Below, one piece after another: positions 52,750 to 61,413 of a DNA stretch of 64,000 bases (position 1 is its first letter; every line of letters starts with the position of its first letter). Origin of the DNA: Oceanihabitans sp. 2_MG-2023 (lineage in GTDB: Bacteria; Bacteroidota; Bacteroidia; Flavobacteriales; Flavobacteriaceae). The translations under genes and the position numbers were made by a program. The notes under the pieces were generated by a model that was not told the origin of the DNA, searched no databases, and saw only the letters and a program-made list of their open reading frames with translations. The DNA lies in NCBI RefSeq assembly GCF_030547245.1, contig NZ_JAUOQT010000004.1, positions 253,001 through 317,000 of the forward strand. Reading direction: 5' to 3'.

Positions 52750-55475
52750 AATTTTAATAAAACTCTAATGTAATAATTCGAACCTTTAACACCAAATTGT
52801 TGCACTCTTCTACTATAAATAAAGTTGCCATTTTCGGTATTAGCAGAATGTGCGTGTTTATCTGGATAGACATTAAAGATGTTAGTTCCTCCAAGAGTTA
52901 TGTTGCATATTTTTTCAAAAGTATAGGTAAACGCTAAATCGGTTACTAATTTAGAAGAGAACGTTTGGTCTCTACTTTCTATTTCTCCAGAAAACTCATT
53001 TAACATCCAACTTTCTTGATTCCCATCATCTGGATGTACATATTCCACTTTTCCAAAAAAGGTATTTCCTAATTGAATATTATATTTATCAAAATGATAC
53101 GATATTATGGAATTGATCTTATAATTAGGCTGTGCCGACTCCACTCTTGCGATGTCTTCCCTATTAAATAATGTACTTTCTTGACCTTCTAAAAAATCGG
53201 AAACTTTATTGAGTCTAATTACCTCAGTTTGTTTTAAGTTTCCTGCTAATGATGCATTTAACTCGCCATTTCCTATTTTGTTTTTATAATGTAGAGCTAG
53301 ATCTAAGCCAATGGTTTTAGTGTCTATTGCGTTAGTGAAAAATTGAGCAGCACCAACGTTAAATGGTTCTAGGGTTTCTTCGTATCCTTCATCAAAACGT
53401 CCAGAAAGTACAATTCTATCTTTAATTTTTATATTGTAATAATCAGCAGTAAAGGATAAGTTTTTCGCCAATTTTCCAGAAAAACCTGCGTTAAAGTGGT
53501 TGGAAAGCTCTGGTTTTAAGTTTTCAATTTGAAAAGCTTCTTTTGCAACAGCGCTTTCATTATTAAAAGTTCCAACTTGTACTATGTCTCCATTTATAAA
53601 TTGAGTACTTATATTTTGAAAATATACCTGATGTAGGGAAGGAGCTCTAAATCCTGTAGAGAAACCTAATCTAAAGTTTAAATCTTCACTAATTTTATAT
53701 CTACCGGATAGTTTCCAAATAAATTGTGCACCAAAATCATTGTAAGATTCATATCTAGCAGTAGCTTTTAATAAGGTTTCTTTTGATGTGTTTACTTCTA
53801 GGTCTACATACCCCGAACTATTGGTTCTAAATCTACTTAATTCATTTTCTGGTTGTATGCCAGGAAAAACTTGCGCTCCAGCGATACTTTGCTGTTCGTT
53901 ACCTTCACCGTCAATATACGTGTTTTCTCCATCAGCAAATGAAGCCTCTTCGCCAGCGATAATGTTATAGTTTTCTACACGTAATTCTGCACCAAATGCA
54001 ATGTTTACACCTTCTAACCAATCATAAACTCTTGATACATCTAAATTGGATGTGTTTTGTTTATAGGAAAAACCACCCGAATAAAATGTACGTGGCGAGG
54101 TAATACCTAACGATGCATTATTAGAGTTGTTTACTGTATAGTCTAGAGTGTTAATACCAATGGTGTGACTAAAATCTAATTTCCAATCGTTTTTTTCTCC
54201 TTTAAAGCCTAACGAGATAGCATCATCTTGAATATCGGTTAAGATTTCTGGTGAAAAGCCATTTGGAAATAATTCTAATACTACACGATCAATCTCTTTA
54301 GGAAATCTATAAAATCCTTTTGATTTTCCTTCTCTGTAATTACGTCCTCCATGAAAATAAAATAAGGAGTTGTTTGATATTGGTAATTCTCCATTAAACG
54401 ATAAAGCAAGATTTTGAGTTGCTGCATTACCAATTTCCATTACGCGTTTATTTGCATAATCATTATGGTCATAAAAATTATTTTCGGCAACTAAAATTGC
54501 ATCTTCTTCAGGATCATTAGAATATATCAAACCATTATAATCGCCAGCTCTATTATAGGATTCTCTATTTCTGTACTCTCCAGTAATGTTTACAAATCCT
54601 TTTTTGCCTATTTCAAAACCAAAATTTGCAGAAAAATAAGTGGTGAATGCATCTCCTTCAGTAGTTTGTTCTGCACGACCTTGCACTTCAATGGATTGTG
54701 TTTGTTTTTTTAGTATTATATTAATAACTCCAGCTATGGCATCCGATCCATATTGCGAGGTAGCACCATCTCTTAATATTTCTATTCTTTCTATAGATGC
54801 AACAGGTATTGCATTAAAATCTGTTCCAACGGTACCTTTTCCAACTGTTCCGTTTACATTTAAAAGCGAACTATTATGTCTCCGTTTACCATTTACTAAA
54901 ACTAATATTTGATCTGGTCCTAGGCCTCTTAAAGTTGCTGGGTCTATATGGTCTGTACCATCGGATATCGTCTGGTTTGTAGAGTGAAAAGAAGGAACTA
55001 AATAATGTAATATATGGCTTAATTCAATTTGTGGAGAATTCGTAATATCTTGCGGAGAAATAATATCTACTGGTGCTGTATTTTTTAAAAGGGAACTTGG
55101 TTTTGCCCTAGATCCTAAAGAAACAGGTTGTTCTATAGAAAAACCAGTTTCTAATTTAAAATCTAATAGTGTTTCTTCATTTGCTTTAATACTTACCGAT
55201 TTCGTTGCCGTTTTGTACATAATGAAGGCTACATTTATAATGAAATCTCCTTCATCTATTAATAAAATATAATCTCCATTAACATCACTAGTTGTTGATA
55301 TATTAGTGCCTTCAATGCTAATTTTTGCTCCAGGAAGGCTTCCAAATTGGTCTGAAATAGTACCTGTTAATTTAGCTTTATTCTGTGCAAACAATGAAAA
55401 ACTAAGGGGTAATATAAAAAAGAAAAATATTTTTTTTTTATTAAAGTATGTAGAGTAATGATGCAGCATAAACAT
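52746..55475 (-). CDS. TonB-dependent outer membrane receptor
   Basis: The 909-residue receptor has a signal peptide ending FAQN and a carboxypeptidase-like regulatory beta-sandwich (KLTGTISDQFGSLPGAKISIEG, DVNGDYIL). The plug domain contains LRGLGPDQILVLVNGKRRH and IERIEILRDGATSQYGSDAIAGVINIILKK. The 22-stranded barrel ends in a C-terminal IRVLLKL. Such receptors import chelated iron, cobalamin, nucleosides or glycans. The ligand is not evident; no SusD partner gene is present, which argues against a classical glycan pair. Its stop overlaps the YfiR-type kinase start, so receptor and kinase are translated together. Confidence 0.92.
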   Translation of the reverse strand: MFMLHHYSTYFNKKKIFFFFILPLSFSLFAQNKAKLTGTISDQFGSLPGAKISIEGTNISTTSDVNGDYILLIDEGDFIINVAFIMYKTATKSVSIKANEETLLDFKLETGFSIEQPVSLGSRAKPSSLLKNTAPVDIISPQDITNSPQIELSHILHYLVPSFHSTNQTISDGTDHIDPATLRGLGPDQILVLVNGKRRHNSSLLNVNGTVGKGTVGTDFNAIPVASIERIEILRDGATSQYGSDAIAGVINIILKKQTQSIEVQGRAEQTTEGDAFTTYFSANFGFEIGKKGFVNITGEYRNRESYNRAGDYNGLIYSNDPEEDAILVAENNFYDHNDYANKRVMEIGNAATQNLALSFNGELPISNNSLFYFHGGRNYREGKSKGFYRFPKEIDRVVLELFPNGFSPEILTDIQDDAISLGFKGEKNDWKLDFSHTIGINTLDYTVNNSNNASLGITSPRTFYSGGFSYKQNTSNLDVSRVYDWLEGVNIAFGAELRVENYNIIAGEEASFADGENTYIDGEGNEQQSIAGAQVFPGIQPENELSRFRTNSSGYVDLEVNTSKETLLKATARYESYNDFGAQFIWKLSGRYKISEDLNFRLGFSTGFRAPSLHQVYFQNISTQFINGDIVQVGTFNNESAVAKEAFQIENLKPELSNHFNAGFSGKLAKNLSFTADYYNIKIKDRIVLSGRFDEGYEETLEPFNVGAAQFFTNAIDTKTIGLDLALHYKNKIGNGELNASLAGNLKQTEVIRLNKVSDFLEGQESTLFNREDIARVESAQPNYKINSIISYHFDKYNIQLGNTFFGKVEYVHPDDGNQESWMLNEFSGEIESRDQTFSSKLVTDLAFTYTFEKICNITLGGTNIFNVYPDKHAHSANTENGNFIYSRRVQQFGVKGSNYYIRVLLKL

Positions 55476-55555
55476 GCAAAATAAATTAGGGAATAAAATT
55501 ACGGATTTGTAAACCGAATTGCTTTACAAATATTTCTGCTAAGTTAATAAAACCT

Positions 55556-55990
55556 TTATGTTTTTTTACAAGAAGTTAGCACATAATGATTTTGTTTTAC
55601 ATGGTCTAAAATATCTGCAGTTAATGGCTTGTTAATAAAGTCTGAGATTATTTCAATAGTTTTTGAACGTTCAAAATCATCAGGATTGTTAGAAGTTGTT
55701 AATAGAATTACCTTGATAGACTTAGTGAAGTCCGTATCTAATTTATTAAACTCTTCTAGAAATTCCCACCCATTCATTGCTGGCATATTAATATCTAAAA
55801 AAATTAAATCAGGCTTAGCAATTAAACCATTTTTAGCATCTTTTAAATAATTTAATGCATTTTGGCCGCTATTTACAGAAGTTACTTGTCCGAAATCTTC
55901 ATGTCTGTTTACAATTTTTTCATTGTAAAAGTTGATAACTTTATCATCATCAATTAAGAGGGTGCAATCAATGGAGTAATTATTCATCAT
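55556..55990 (-). CDS. Single-domain response regulator
   Basis: The 144-residue protein is a receiver domain only. The acidic pocket is LLIDDDKVIN, the phosphorylated aspartate is in DLIFLDINMPAMNGWEFL, and the conserved threonine/lysine pair is in LLTTSNN and NKPLTADI. There is no output domain. It is 80 bases upstream of the TonB receptor on the same strand, and the kinase of the same group has the type of HisKA domain that often uses such free receivers. A phosphorelay with the kinase at 50947 is plausible. The output target is unknown. Confidence 0.9.
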   Translation of the reverse strand: MMNNYSIDCTLLIDDDKVINFYNEKIVNRHEDFGQVTSVNSGQNALNYLKDAKNGLIAKPDLIFLDINMPAMNGWEFLEEFNKLDTDFTKSIKVILLTTSNNPDDFERSKTIEIISDFINKPLTADILDHVKQNHYVLTSCKKT

Positions 55991-56147
55991 AATGCAATTT
56001 TATAAAATTAATTTGAATGTTTCTTCAGTATACATTTTATTTTATTTCTTAAATCGATAAAAGGCAAATATAAGCGACATAATAACATGTTTTTTAGTCT
56101 TTTATCAAATTACATTTTAATAAAACCGAAATAATAATTTGCAATAC

Positions 56148-56166
56148 AGTTATTTATATAACTTTG
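56148..56166 (+). promoter_or_regulatory. Promoter of the Crp/Fnr gene with overlapping palindrome
   Basis: TAACTTTG at 56159-56166 matches TAnnTTTG and ends 19 bases before ATG 56186. AGTTAT-TTAT-ATAACT at 56148-56163 overlaps it. This palindrome differs from the operator of the downstream genes and could be an autoregulatory site or chance. Confidence 0.4.
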
Positions 56167-56185
56167 TCTAGGTAAAAATTATATT

Positions 56186-56818
56186 ATGTTAGAAGAATTA
56201 CAGCAACATTATGGGTATTTGTTTGAAAAAGAATTACTTCAAGAAATTAATAATGTAGGTACTTATAAAGATATTCCAGAAGGATTTAAACTTATAGAAA
56301 TAGGGGATTATATTAAATCGATGCCGCTTTTAATAAGTGGTGCAATTAAAATTTTGCGAGAAGATAAAGATAGCGATGAACTCCTTTTATATTTTATAGA
56401 ACAAGGAGATACTTGTGCAATGACCTTATCCTGTTGTTTAGGGAATTCTAAAAGTGAAATTAGAGCAATTGCAGAAACCGATACTAAATTAATAATGGTA
56501 CCTATTGCAAAAATGGAAGAATGGCTAGGTAAATACAAAACCTGGCAACAATTTGTATTGCAAAGTTATCATAACAGAATGACGGAGTTGCTAGAAGCTA
56601 TAGATACCATTGCTTTTTTTAAAATGGATGAGCGTTTATTTAAATATTTAAAGGATAAAGCAATGGTTAATCATAATGAAGTAATTCATGTAACGCATCA
56701 AGAAATAGCAAGAGATTTACATACTTCAAGAGTAGTGATTTCAAGATTACTAAAAACTTTAGAGAATTCAGGGAAAATAGAACTTCACAGAAATAGTATT
56801 AAAATTTTAGATTTGTAA
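56186..56818 (+). CDS. Crp/Fnr-family regulator, probable controller of the sulfur genes
   Basis: The 210-residue protein has an N-terminal cyclic-nucleotide-binding-type beta-barrel, a dimer helix (about 110-140) and a C-terminal winged helix (THQEIARDLHTSRVVISRLLKTLENSGKIELHRNSI). The barrel lacks the residues expected for cAMP binding. It has cysteines C77, C83 and C84 in GDTCAMTLSCCLGN. From memory, related Bacteroidota regulators near sulfur genes share this cysteine group, which could sense persulfide or redox change; this is inference. There is no FeS cysteine set as in Fnr. Downstream promoters share a palindrome described separately, and one lies across this gene's stop codon. Confidence 0.9.
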   Translation: MLEELQQHYGYLFEKELLQEINNVGTYKDIPEGFKLIEIGDYIKSMPLLISGAIKILREDKDSDELLLYFIEQGDTCAMTLSCCLGNSKSEIRAIAETDTKLIMVPIAKMEEWLGKYKTWQQFVLQSYHNRMTELLEAIDTIAFFKMDERLFKYLKDKAMVNHNEVIHVTHQEIARDLHTSRVVISRLLKTLENSGKIELHRNSIKILDL

Positions 56819-56857
56819 CTTAAGTTACAAACTACTAATTAAGAAGAATTATCTTTG
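56813..56857 (+). promoter_or_regulatory. Operator A and -7 box of the TauE gene
   Basis: TTGTAACTTAAGTTACAA at 56813-56830 is a perfect 18-base palindrome (core GTAAC-TTAA-GTTAC) that covers the stop codon of the regulator gene. The -7 box TATCTTTG is at 56850-56857, 8 bases before ATG 56865. The operator centre lies about 40 bases before the expected transcript start, a position used by activators. Confidence 0.8.
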
Positions 56858-56864
56858 TAGTAAT

Positions 56865-57659
56865 ATGGATATACAACAAATTATTACGTACTTAAGTGCT
56901 TTTTTAATTGGGGCTATATTAGGTTTAATTGGAGGAGGAGGGTCTATTCTTACAGTACCATTATTGGTTTACTTTTTAGGATACAATCCTGTAATTGCTA
57001 CCGCTTATTCGTTATTTGTAGTTGGTTCTTCATCTTTGGTTGGAGTAATTCAAAAGCATCAAAAAGGGTTAGTAGATTTTAAAACAGGATTAGCATTTTG
57101 TTTCCCTTCATTTTTGGCTGTTTATTTATCTAGAAGATTTTTAGTGCCAGCAATTCCTGAAACTATTTTTACTATTGGAGATTTCTCTCTAACTAAAGGA
57201 ATGGCAATCATGATATTTTTTGCAATAATCATGTTATTGGCAGCTTTTTCTATGATAAAGTCAAAACCTAAAAACGAAAAAAATAAGGAAACGCAAGCCT
57301 ATTATAAAACATTTATTCAAGGTGTTGTAATTGGTGTGATAACAGGCCTTATTGGAGCAGGAGGTGGTTTTTTATATGTACCAGCATTAGTGCTTTGGGC
57401 TGGGTTAGAGATGAAGAAAGCAGTAGGAACTTCTTTAATAATAGTAGCTATAAACTCGTTAATAGGTTTCTCTGGAGATGTACAAGTATTAGAAATAGAT
57501 TGGTTCTTTTTATTAACTTTTTCTGCATTAACAATTATAGGGATTTTAGTAGGAGGCTATTTTTCTAAATATATATCCAGTAAAAAGTTAAAAAAAGGAT
57601 TTGGATGGTTTGTATTAGCAATGTCTATCTATATTACTTTAAAAGAATTGATTTTTTAA
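56865..57659 (+). CDS. TauE/SafE-family sulfite or sulfur-compound exporter
   Basis: The 264-residue protein has about eight hydrophobic segments. The two paired TauE motifs LGLIGGGGSILTVPLLVYFLGYNP near residue 20 and GLIGAGGGFLYVPALV near 165 are each followed by a basic or polar loop. Family members move sulfite, thiosulfate or organic sulfonates, and some are found beside CstB and Sqr. Here it follows the Crp/Fnr gene and precedes the persulfide dioxygenase-type gene, so export of sulfite or thiosulfate made by sulfide oxidation is likely. The exact compound is inferred. Confidence 0.9.
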   Translation: MDIQQIITYLSAFLIGAILGLIGGGGSILTVPLLVYFLGYNPVIATAYSLFVVGSSSLVGVIQKHQKGLVDFKTGLAFCFPSFLAVYLSRRFLVPAIPETIFTIGDFSLTKGMAIMIFFAIIMLLAAFSMIKSKPKNEKNKETQAYYKTFIQGVVIGVITGLIGAGGGFLYVPALVLWAGLEMKKAVGTSLIIVAINSLIGFSGDVQVLEIDWFFLLTFSALTIIGILVGGYFSKYISSKKLKKGFGWFVLAMSIYITLKELIF

Positions 57660-57669
57660 TTAGGTAACT

Positions 57670-57704
57670 GTTGCATTAAAAATTTAAAAACATTAGTAAA
57701 TTTG
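57670..57704 (+). promoter_or_regulatory. Half-operator B and -7 box before the CstB-like gene
   Basis: GTTGC at 57670-57674 is the right half of the operator seen elsewhere in the locus, and it stands 27 bases from the -7 box TAAATTTG (57697-57704). The left half is degenerate; a GTAAC lies at 57664 but with the wrong spacing. It may be a weaker site. Confidence 0.5.
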
Positions 57705-57775
57705 AATAATTAAAAGCTATAAAATGTCTAATCTTCTTAGTAAAGACATTGTATATAAAATTAAATAATAAAAAA

Positions 57776-59191
57776 ATGAAGGTAGAACAAATTTATACAG
57801 GATGCCTAGCGCATGCAGCTTATTATATAGAAAGTAATGGCGAAGCAGCAATTATAGATCCATTAAGAGAAGTACAACCTTATATCAATAGAGCAAAACT
57901 AGATGATGCTAAAATAAAATACATTTTTGAAACGCATTTTCATGCAGATTTTGTCTCTGGCCATTTAGATTTAAAAGAAAAGTCTGGAGCACAAATTGTA
58001 TTTGGTCCAACAGCAAAACCTTCTTACGAAGCATTAATTGCAACAGATGGTCAAATATTTGAAATTGGTGATTACAAAATAAAAGTAATTCATACACCAG
58101 GGCATACTATGGAAAGTACCACCTACCTTTTAATAGATGAAAATGGTAATGAACATGGTATCGTTACTGGAGACACTTTATTTATTGGTGATGTTGGTAG
58201 ACCAGATTTAGCGCAAAAAATTGCTTCAGATCTAACACAAGAAAAATTAGCTGGTTATTTATATGACTCACTTCGCAATAAAATTATGCCACTAAGTGAT
58301 GATTTAATTGTGTATCCAAATCATGGCGCTGGTTCTGCATGTGGTAAAAATATGAGTAAAGAGACCACAGATACTTTAGGAAATCAGAAAAAGGTTAATT
58401 ATGCATTACGTGCAGATATGACTAAAGAAGAATTTATAGATGAATTATTAGATGGTTTAACAGCACCTCCAGCATACTTTCCACAAAATGTAATGATGAA
58501 TATTAAAGGATATGAAAGCTTTGATAAAGTCATGACAAAATCACAAAAACCTTTAACTCCAAAAGCTTTTGAAGTAGCTGCAAATGAAACGGAAGCTATT
58601 GTTTTAGATGTACGTCATCAAACAGATTTTATTAAAGGGCATATTCCTCGTTCTATTTTTATAGGAATTGATGGTGGTTTTGCTCCTTGGGTTGGAGCAT
58701 TAATAGCAGATGTTAGTTTACCAATTTTATTGATTGCACCAAAAGGAAGGGAAGAAGAAGTTATAACAAGACTTTCTCGTGTTGGTTTTGATAATGTAAT
58801 AGGGTATTTAGAGGGTAGTTTTGAAGCTTGGAAACAAGCAGGAATGGATTATGATACCTTAACATCTATTAATGCAGAAGAGTTTGCTAATAGATTTGAA
58901 GATAATAAAGATGTTGTTTTTGATGTTAGAAAAGATGGCGAATTTCTATCAGAGCATATCGACGGAGCAAAACATACTGCATTAGATACTATTAATAGTC
59001 ATTTAAGCGAGTTTCCAGAAGATAAACCATTCTATATACATTGTGCTGGTGGTTACAGATCTGTAATAGCAGCTTCTATTTTAAAAAGTAGAGGAATACA
59101 CAATTTTATTGATATTGCTGGTGGTTATGGAGCAATTAAAAATACTTCTGTACCAAGAACAGACTATGTTTGTCCTTCAACATTAAAGTAA
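57776..59191 (+). CDS. CstB-like persulfide dioxygenase-sulfurtransferase (MBL plus two rhodanese domains)
   Basis: The 471-residue product from ATG 57776 (MKVEQIYTGC) has three parts. Residues 1-235 form a metallo-beta-lactamase-type non-heme iron dioxygenase with THFHADFVSGH and TPGHTMES. A first rhodanese domain (about 260-360) has no catalytic cysteine at its active loop (IAPKGREEE). A second rhodanese (370-471) has the active cysteine in IHCAGGYRS. The same layout, with a middle pseudo-rhodanese, is known from Staphylococcus CstB, which oxidises persulfides and produces thiosulfate. It would handle the persulfide formed by the quinone oxidoreductase at 62442. A start at 57749 is less likely. 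A terminator follows. Confidence 0.92.
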   Translation: MKVEQIYTGCLAHAAYYIESNGEAAIIDPLREVQPYINRAKLDDAKIKYIFETHFHADFVSGHLDLKEKSGAQIVFGPTAKPSYEALIATDGQIFEIGDYKIKVIHTPGHTMESTTYLLIDENGNEHGIVTGDTLFIGDVGRPDLAQKIASDLTQEKLAGYLYDSLRNKIMPLSDDLIVYPNHGAGSACGKNMSKETTDTLGNQKKVNYALRADMTKEEFIDELLDGLTAPPAYFPQNVMMNIKGYESFDKVMTKSQKPLTPKAFEVAANETEAIVLDVRHQTDFIKGHIPRSIFIGIDGGFAPWVGALIADVSLPILLIAPKGREEEVITRLSRVGFDNVIGYLEGSFEAWKQAGMDYDTLTSINAEEFANRFEDNKDVVFDVRKDGEFLSEHIDGAKHTALDTINSHLSEFPEDKPFYIHCAGGYRSVIAASILKSRGIHNFIDIAGGYGAIKNTSVPRTDYVCPSTLK

Positions 59192-59213
59192 AAAAATAGT
59201 TTTTTTAGTTAAT

Positions 59214-59250
59214 AAAAGCGTGTATTGCATTTTTGTATACATGCTTTTTT
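59214..59250 (+). terminator. Terminator of the CstB-like gene
   Basis: AAAAGCGTGTAT pairs with ATACATGCTTTT (one G-T pair) around a loop of about 11 bases, followed by T residues. It ends four bases before operator C. Confidence 0.75.
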
Positions 59251-59253
59251 TAT

Positions 59254-59297
59254 GTAACAAAAGTTACCAATATTTGGTGATTTATTGATTAATTTTA
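59254..59297 (+). promoter_or_regulatory. Operator C and -7 box before the rhodanese gene
   Basis: GTAAC-AAAA-GTTAC at 59254-59267 is followed at 59290-59297 by TAATTTTA, a one-mismatch -7 box. The right half lies 27 bases from the box, as at operators B, D and E. Confidence 0.7.
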
Positions 59298-59315
59298 TTA
59301 GATATAATTTTAAAT

Positions 59316-59675
59316 ATGAAATACATAATTATCATGTCTTTTTTTACAGCATTATTCGGTTCTAACACTTCTAAAAACAGTACTATTAAAGTGTTGTCTT
59401 CAGAAGAATTTAAAGCCCAAACAGAAAACAAAGTAGTACAATTAATTGATGTTAGAACTCCAGGAGAATTTAAATCGGGACATATCAATGGAGCAAAAAA
59501 TATTGATTTTTACTCTGGAAAATTTAATATAGAATTCAATAAACTAAATAAAAACGAAGCTGTTTATGTCTATTGCAGAAGCGGAAGTAGAAGTAGGCAA
59601 ACTTCAAAAAAGTTAGAAGCAATGGGCTTTACAGAAATTTATGATTTAAAAGGAGGAATTTTAAACTACAAATAA
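59316..59675 (+). CDS. Rhodanese-like sulfurtransferase
   Basis: The 119-residue protein has a short hydrophobic start and one rhodanese domain. The usual DVRTPGEFKSGHINGAKNID motif is present, and the active cysteine is in YVYCRSGSRSRQTS, followed by the conserved GFTEIYDLKGGI. Such proteins carry sulfane sulfur as a cysteine persulfide. The weak hydrophobic N-terminus could be a signal sequence for the periplasm, but this is uncertain. The operator and terminator position show that it has its own controlled promoter. Confidence 0.92.
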   Translation: MKYIIIMSFFTALFGSNTSKNSTIKVLSSEEFKAQTENKVVQLIDVRTPGEFKSGHINGAKNIDFYSGKFNIEFNKLNKNEAVYVYCRSGSRSRQTSKKLEAMGFTEIYDLKGGILNYK

Positions 59676-59804
59676 TATAACAACATTTAAAAACCTAAAG
59701 GAATAGATTTAGTTTGCAGGCAAAAAATGTTTTGAAACTAAACTTGTAAAACTCTTGTAATTCCTGTAATTTTTAAGCAAATACTTTTCAAAAAAATATA
59801 AAAA

Positions 59805-60074
59805 ATGAAGACTACAATAATAGTACAAAATTTAAAATGTGGCGGTTGTGCACATACCATCACAACAAAATTATCCGAAATTGAAAATATAAATGATATT
59901 AATGTTGATGTTGAAGATAGTAAAGTGACTTTTAATCATATAAATGAAGCAGATGCACTTCTAGTTAGAGATAAATTAAAGACTTTAGGTTATCCAACTA
60001 TTGAGGATGCAAATTCTTTAACTTCAAAAGCAAAATCTTTTGTTAGTTGTGCTACGGGTAAACTTTCAAAATAA
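59805..60074 (+). CDS. HMA-domain protein with extra C-terminal cysteine
   Basis: The 89-residue protein is one heavy-metal-associated domain with LKCGGCAHTITTKL near residue 12, a C-x2-C copper-type loop, and a short tail holding one more cysteine (SFVSCATGK). It has no signal sequence. In a sulfide oxidation locus it may hold copper or bind persulfide by its cysteines, both inferred. The stop lies 8 bases before the start of the cytochrome-like gene, so they are probably co-transcribed with it. Confidence 0.85.
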   Translation: MKTTIIVQNLKCGGCAHTITTKLSEIENINDINVDVEDSKVTFNHINEADALLVRDKLKTLGYPTIEDANSLTSKAKSFVSCATGKLSK

Positions 60075-60081
60075 ATTAAAC

Positions 60082-61104
60082 ATGAAAAATTTAATAATAC
60101 TATCTATATTTTCCATTTTTATATGGAGTTGTAATAACTCCAATAAGAAAGAATTTTCAGCTTTTGAAAAGCAAATGCAAGCAAAAAAACATCCAGGAAA
60201 AAAACTAATGGAAACCAATTGCTATACTTGTCATAGTCCTACAGCTAGTCAGGAAGACCGAATTGGCCCTCCAATGATTGCTATTAAAAAACATTATATT
60301 AAAGACAATATAACTAAAGAACAGTTTATAACACAAATGCAAACTTGGATTAAAAACCCTAATGCAGAGGATGCCAAAATGTATGGTGCTGTTAAACGAT
60401 TTGGAGTAATGCCAAAACAGCCTTTTCCTGAAGAAACCATAAAGCAAATTGCTGATTATATGTATGATTTTGATATTGCCCAACCGAAATGGTTTGAAAA
60501 ACATTATAATGAAGAAATGGGATTGGGTAAAGGAAAACATAATGGTCAAGGTAAAGGAAAGTATAAAGGGAATGGTCAAGCACAGCAGAAACAGCAAGCA
60601 GAAACAAACTTAAAAGACTTGCCATATGACGAACGTGGTTTAAAATATGCACTAACAACAAAAGCTGTTTTAGGCAAAAATTTAATGGGAACCATTCAAA
60701 AAAGAGGAACTTTAGAAGCTTTAGCATTTTGTAATGAAAAAGCTTACCCTTTAACCGATAGTATGTCTGTTGTGCACAATGCTACTATTAAACGTGTTTC
60801 CGATAAACCTAGAAACCAAAACAATCAAGCAAATGATAAAGAATTAGTGTATATTAATTCTTTTAAAAAGGATATTAAAAATAGTATTGAGCCAAAGCCA
60901 ATTGTCGATCAGTTAGAAAATAAAGTACATGTATATTACCCAATTACAACGAATGCAATGTGTTTACAGTGCCACGGCAAACCAAATCAAGATATACATA
61001 AGCCAACTTTAAGTAAGCTTACTAGTTTATATCCTCAAGATAAAGCTACAGGCTATAATATTAATCAAGTTAGAGGTATTTGGAGTATTACTTTCGATAA
61101 ATAA
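60082..61104 (+). CDS. Lipoprotein with cytochrome c and DUF3365 heme domains
   Basis: The 340-residue product from ATG 60082 begins MKNLIILSIFSIFIWSCNN, a lipoprotein signal. The first domain (about 30-150) is a monoheme cytochrome c with CYTCH and a distal methionine region (FGVMPKQPFP). A low-complexity GKGKHNGQGKGKYKGNGQ linker follows. The second domain is of the DUF3365/Tll0287-like type with a second heme site, CLQCH. The protein is therefore a periplasmic diheme protein, probably passing electrons from sulfur compound oxidation or sensing redox state. The longer reading from 60040 overlaps the HMA gene and lacks a signal peptide at its start. Confidence 0.88.
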   Translation: MKNLIILSIFSIFIWSCNNSNKKEFSAFEKQMQAKKHPGKKLMETNCYTCHSPTASQEDRIGPPMIAIKKHYIKDNITKEQFITQMQTWIKNPNAEDAKMYGAVKRFGVMPKQPFPEETIKQIADYMYDFDIAQPKWFEKHYNEEMGLGKGKHNGQGKGKYKGNGQAQQKQQAETNLKDLPYDERGLKYALTTKAVLGKNLMGTIQKRGTLEALAFCNEKAYPLTDSMSVVHNATIKRVSDKPRNQNNQANDKELVYINSFKKDIKNSIEPKPIVDQLENKVHVYYPITTNAMCLQCHGKPNQDIHKPTLSKLTSLYPQDKATGYNINQVRGIWSITFDK

Positions 61105-61116
61105 TTTAAGTTAGGT

Positions 61117-61413
61117 ATGAGCAAATTTTCAGAATTAATAAATAAAGAAACACCAGTTTTAGTTGACTTTTTTGCTACTTGGTGTGGACCATGTAAAACT
61201 TTAGGCCCTATTTTAAAAGAAGTAAAAGATACATTAGGTGATGGTGTAACCATTATAAAAATTGATGTAGATAAAAACCAACCTTTAGCAGCAAAATACC
61301 AAGTTAGAGGAGTACCAACAATGTTGCTTTTTAAAAACGGAAAACAAGTGTGGAGGCAGTCTGGTGTGCTTCAAAAAAACGACATCATTAATATTATCAA
61401 TACTTCCAATTAA
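61117..61413 (+). CDS. trxA: Thioredoxin
   Basis: The 98-residue protein is a full thioredoxin fold with the active site FFATWCGPCKTLGP, the cis-proline in VRGVPTMLLFKNG and no signal peptide. It is a cytoplasmic disulfide reductase. In this place it may reduce protein persulfides produced by the sulfur enzymes. It ends one base into the start of the methyltransferase gene (AATGG), showing coupling. It is one of probably several thioredoxins of the host, so the symbol is by family. Confidence 0.9.
   Translation: MSKFSELINKETPVLVDFFATWCGPCKTLGPILKEVKDTLGDGVTIIKIDVDKNQPLAAKYQVRGVPTMLLFKNGKQVWRQSGVLQKNDIINIINTSN

Noticed and set aside
56148-56163. AGTTAT-TTAT-ATAACT as another copy of the sulfur operator
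   Set aside because: The half-sites are in the opposite order to GTAAC-N4-GTTAC and it overlaps the -7 box; it is kept only as a possible separate site.
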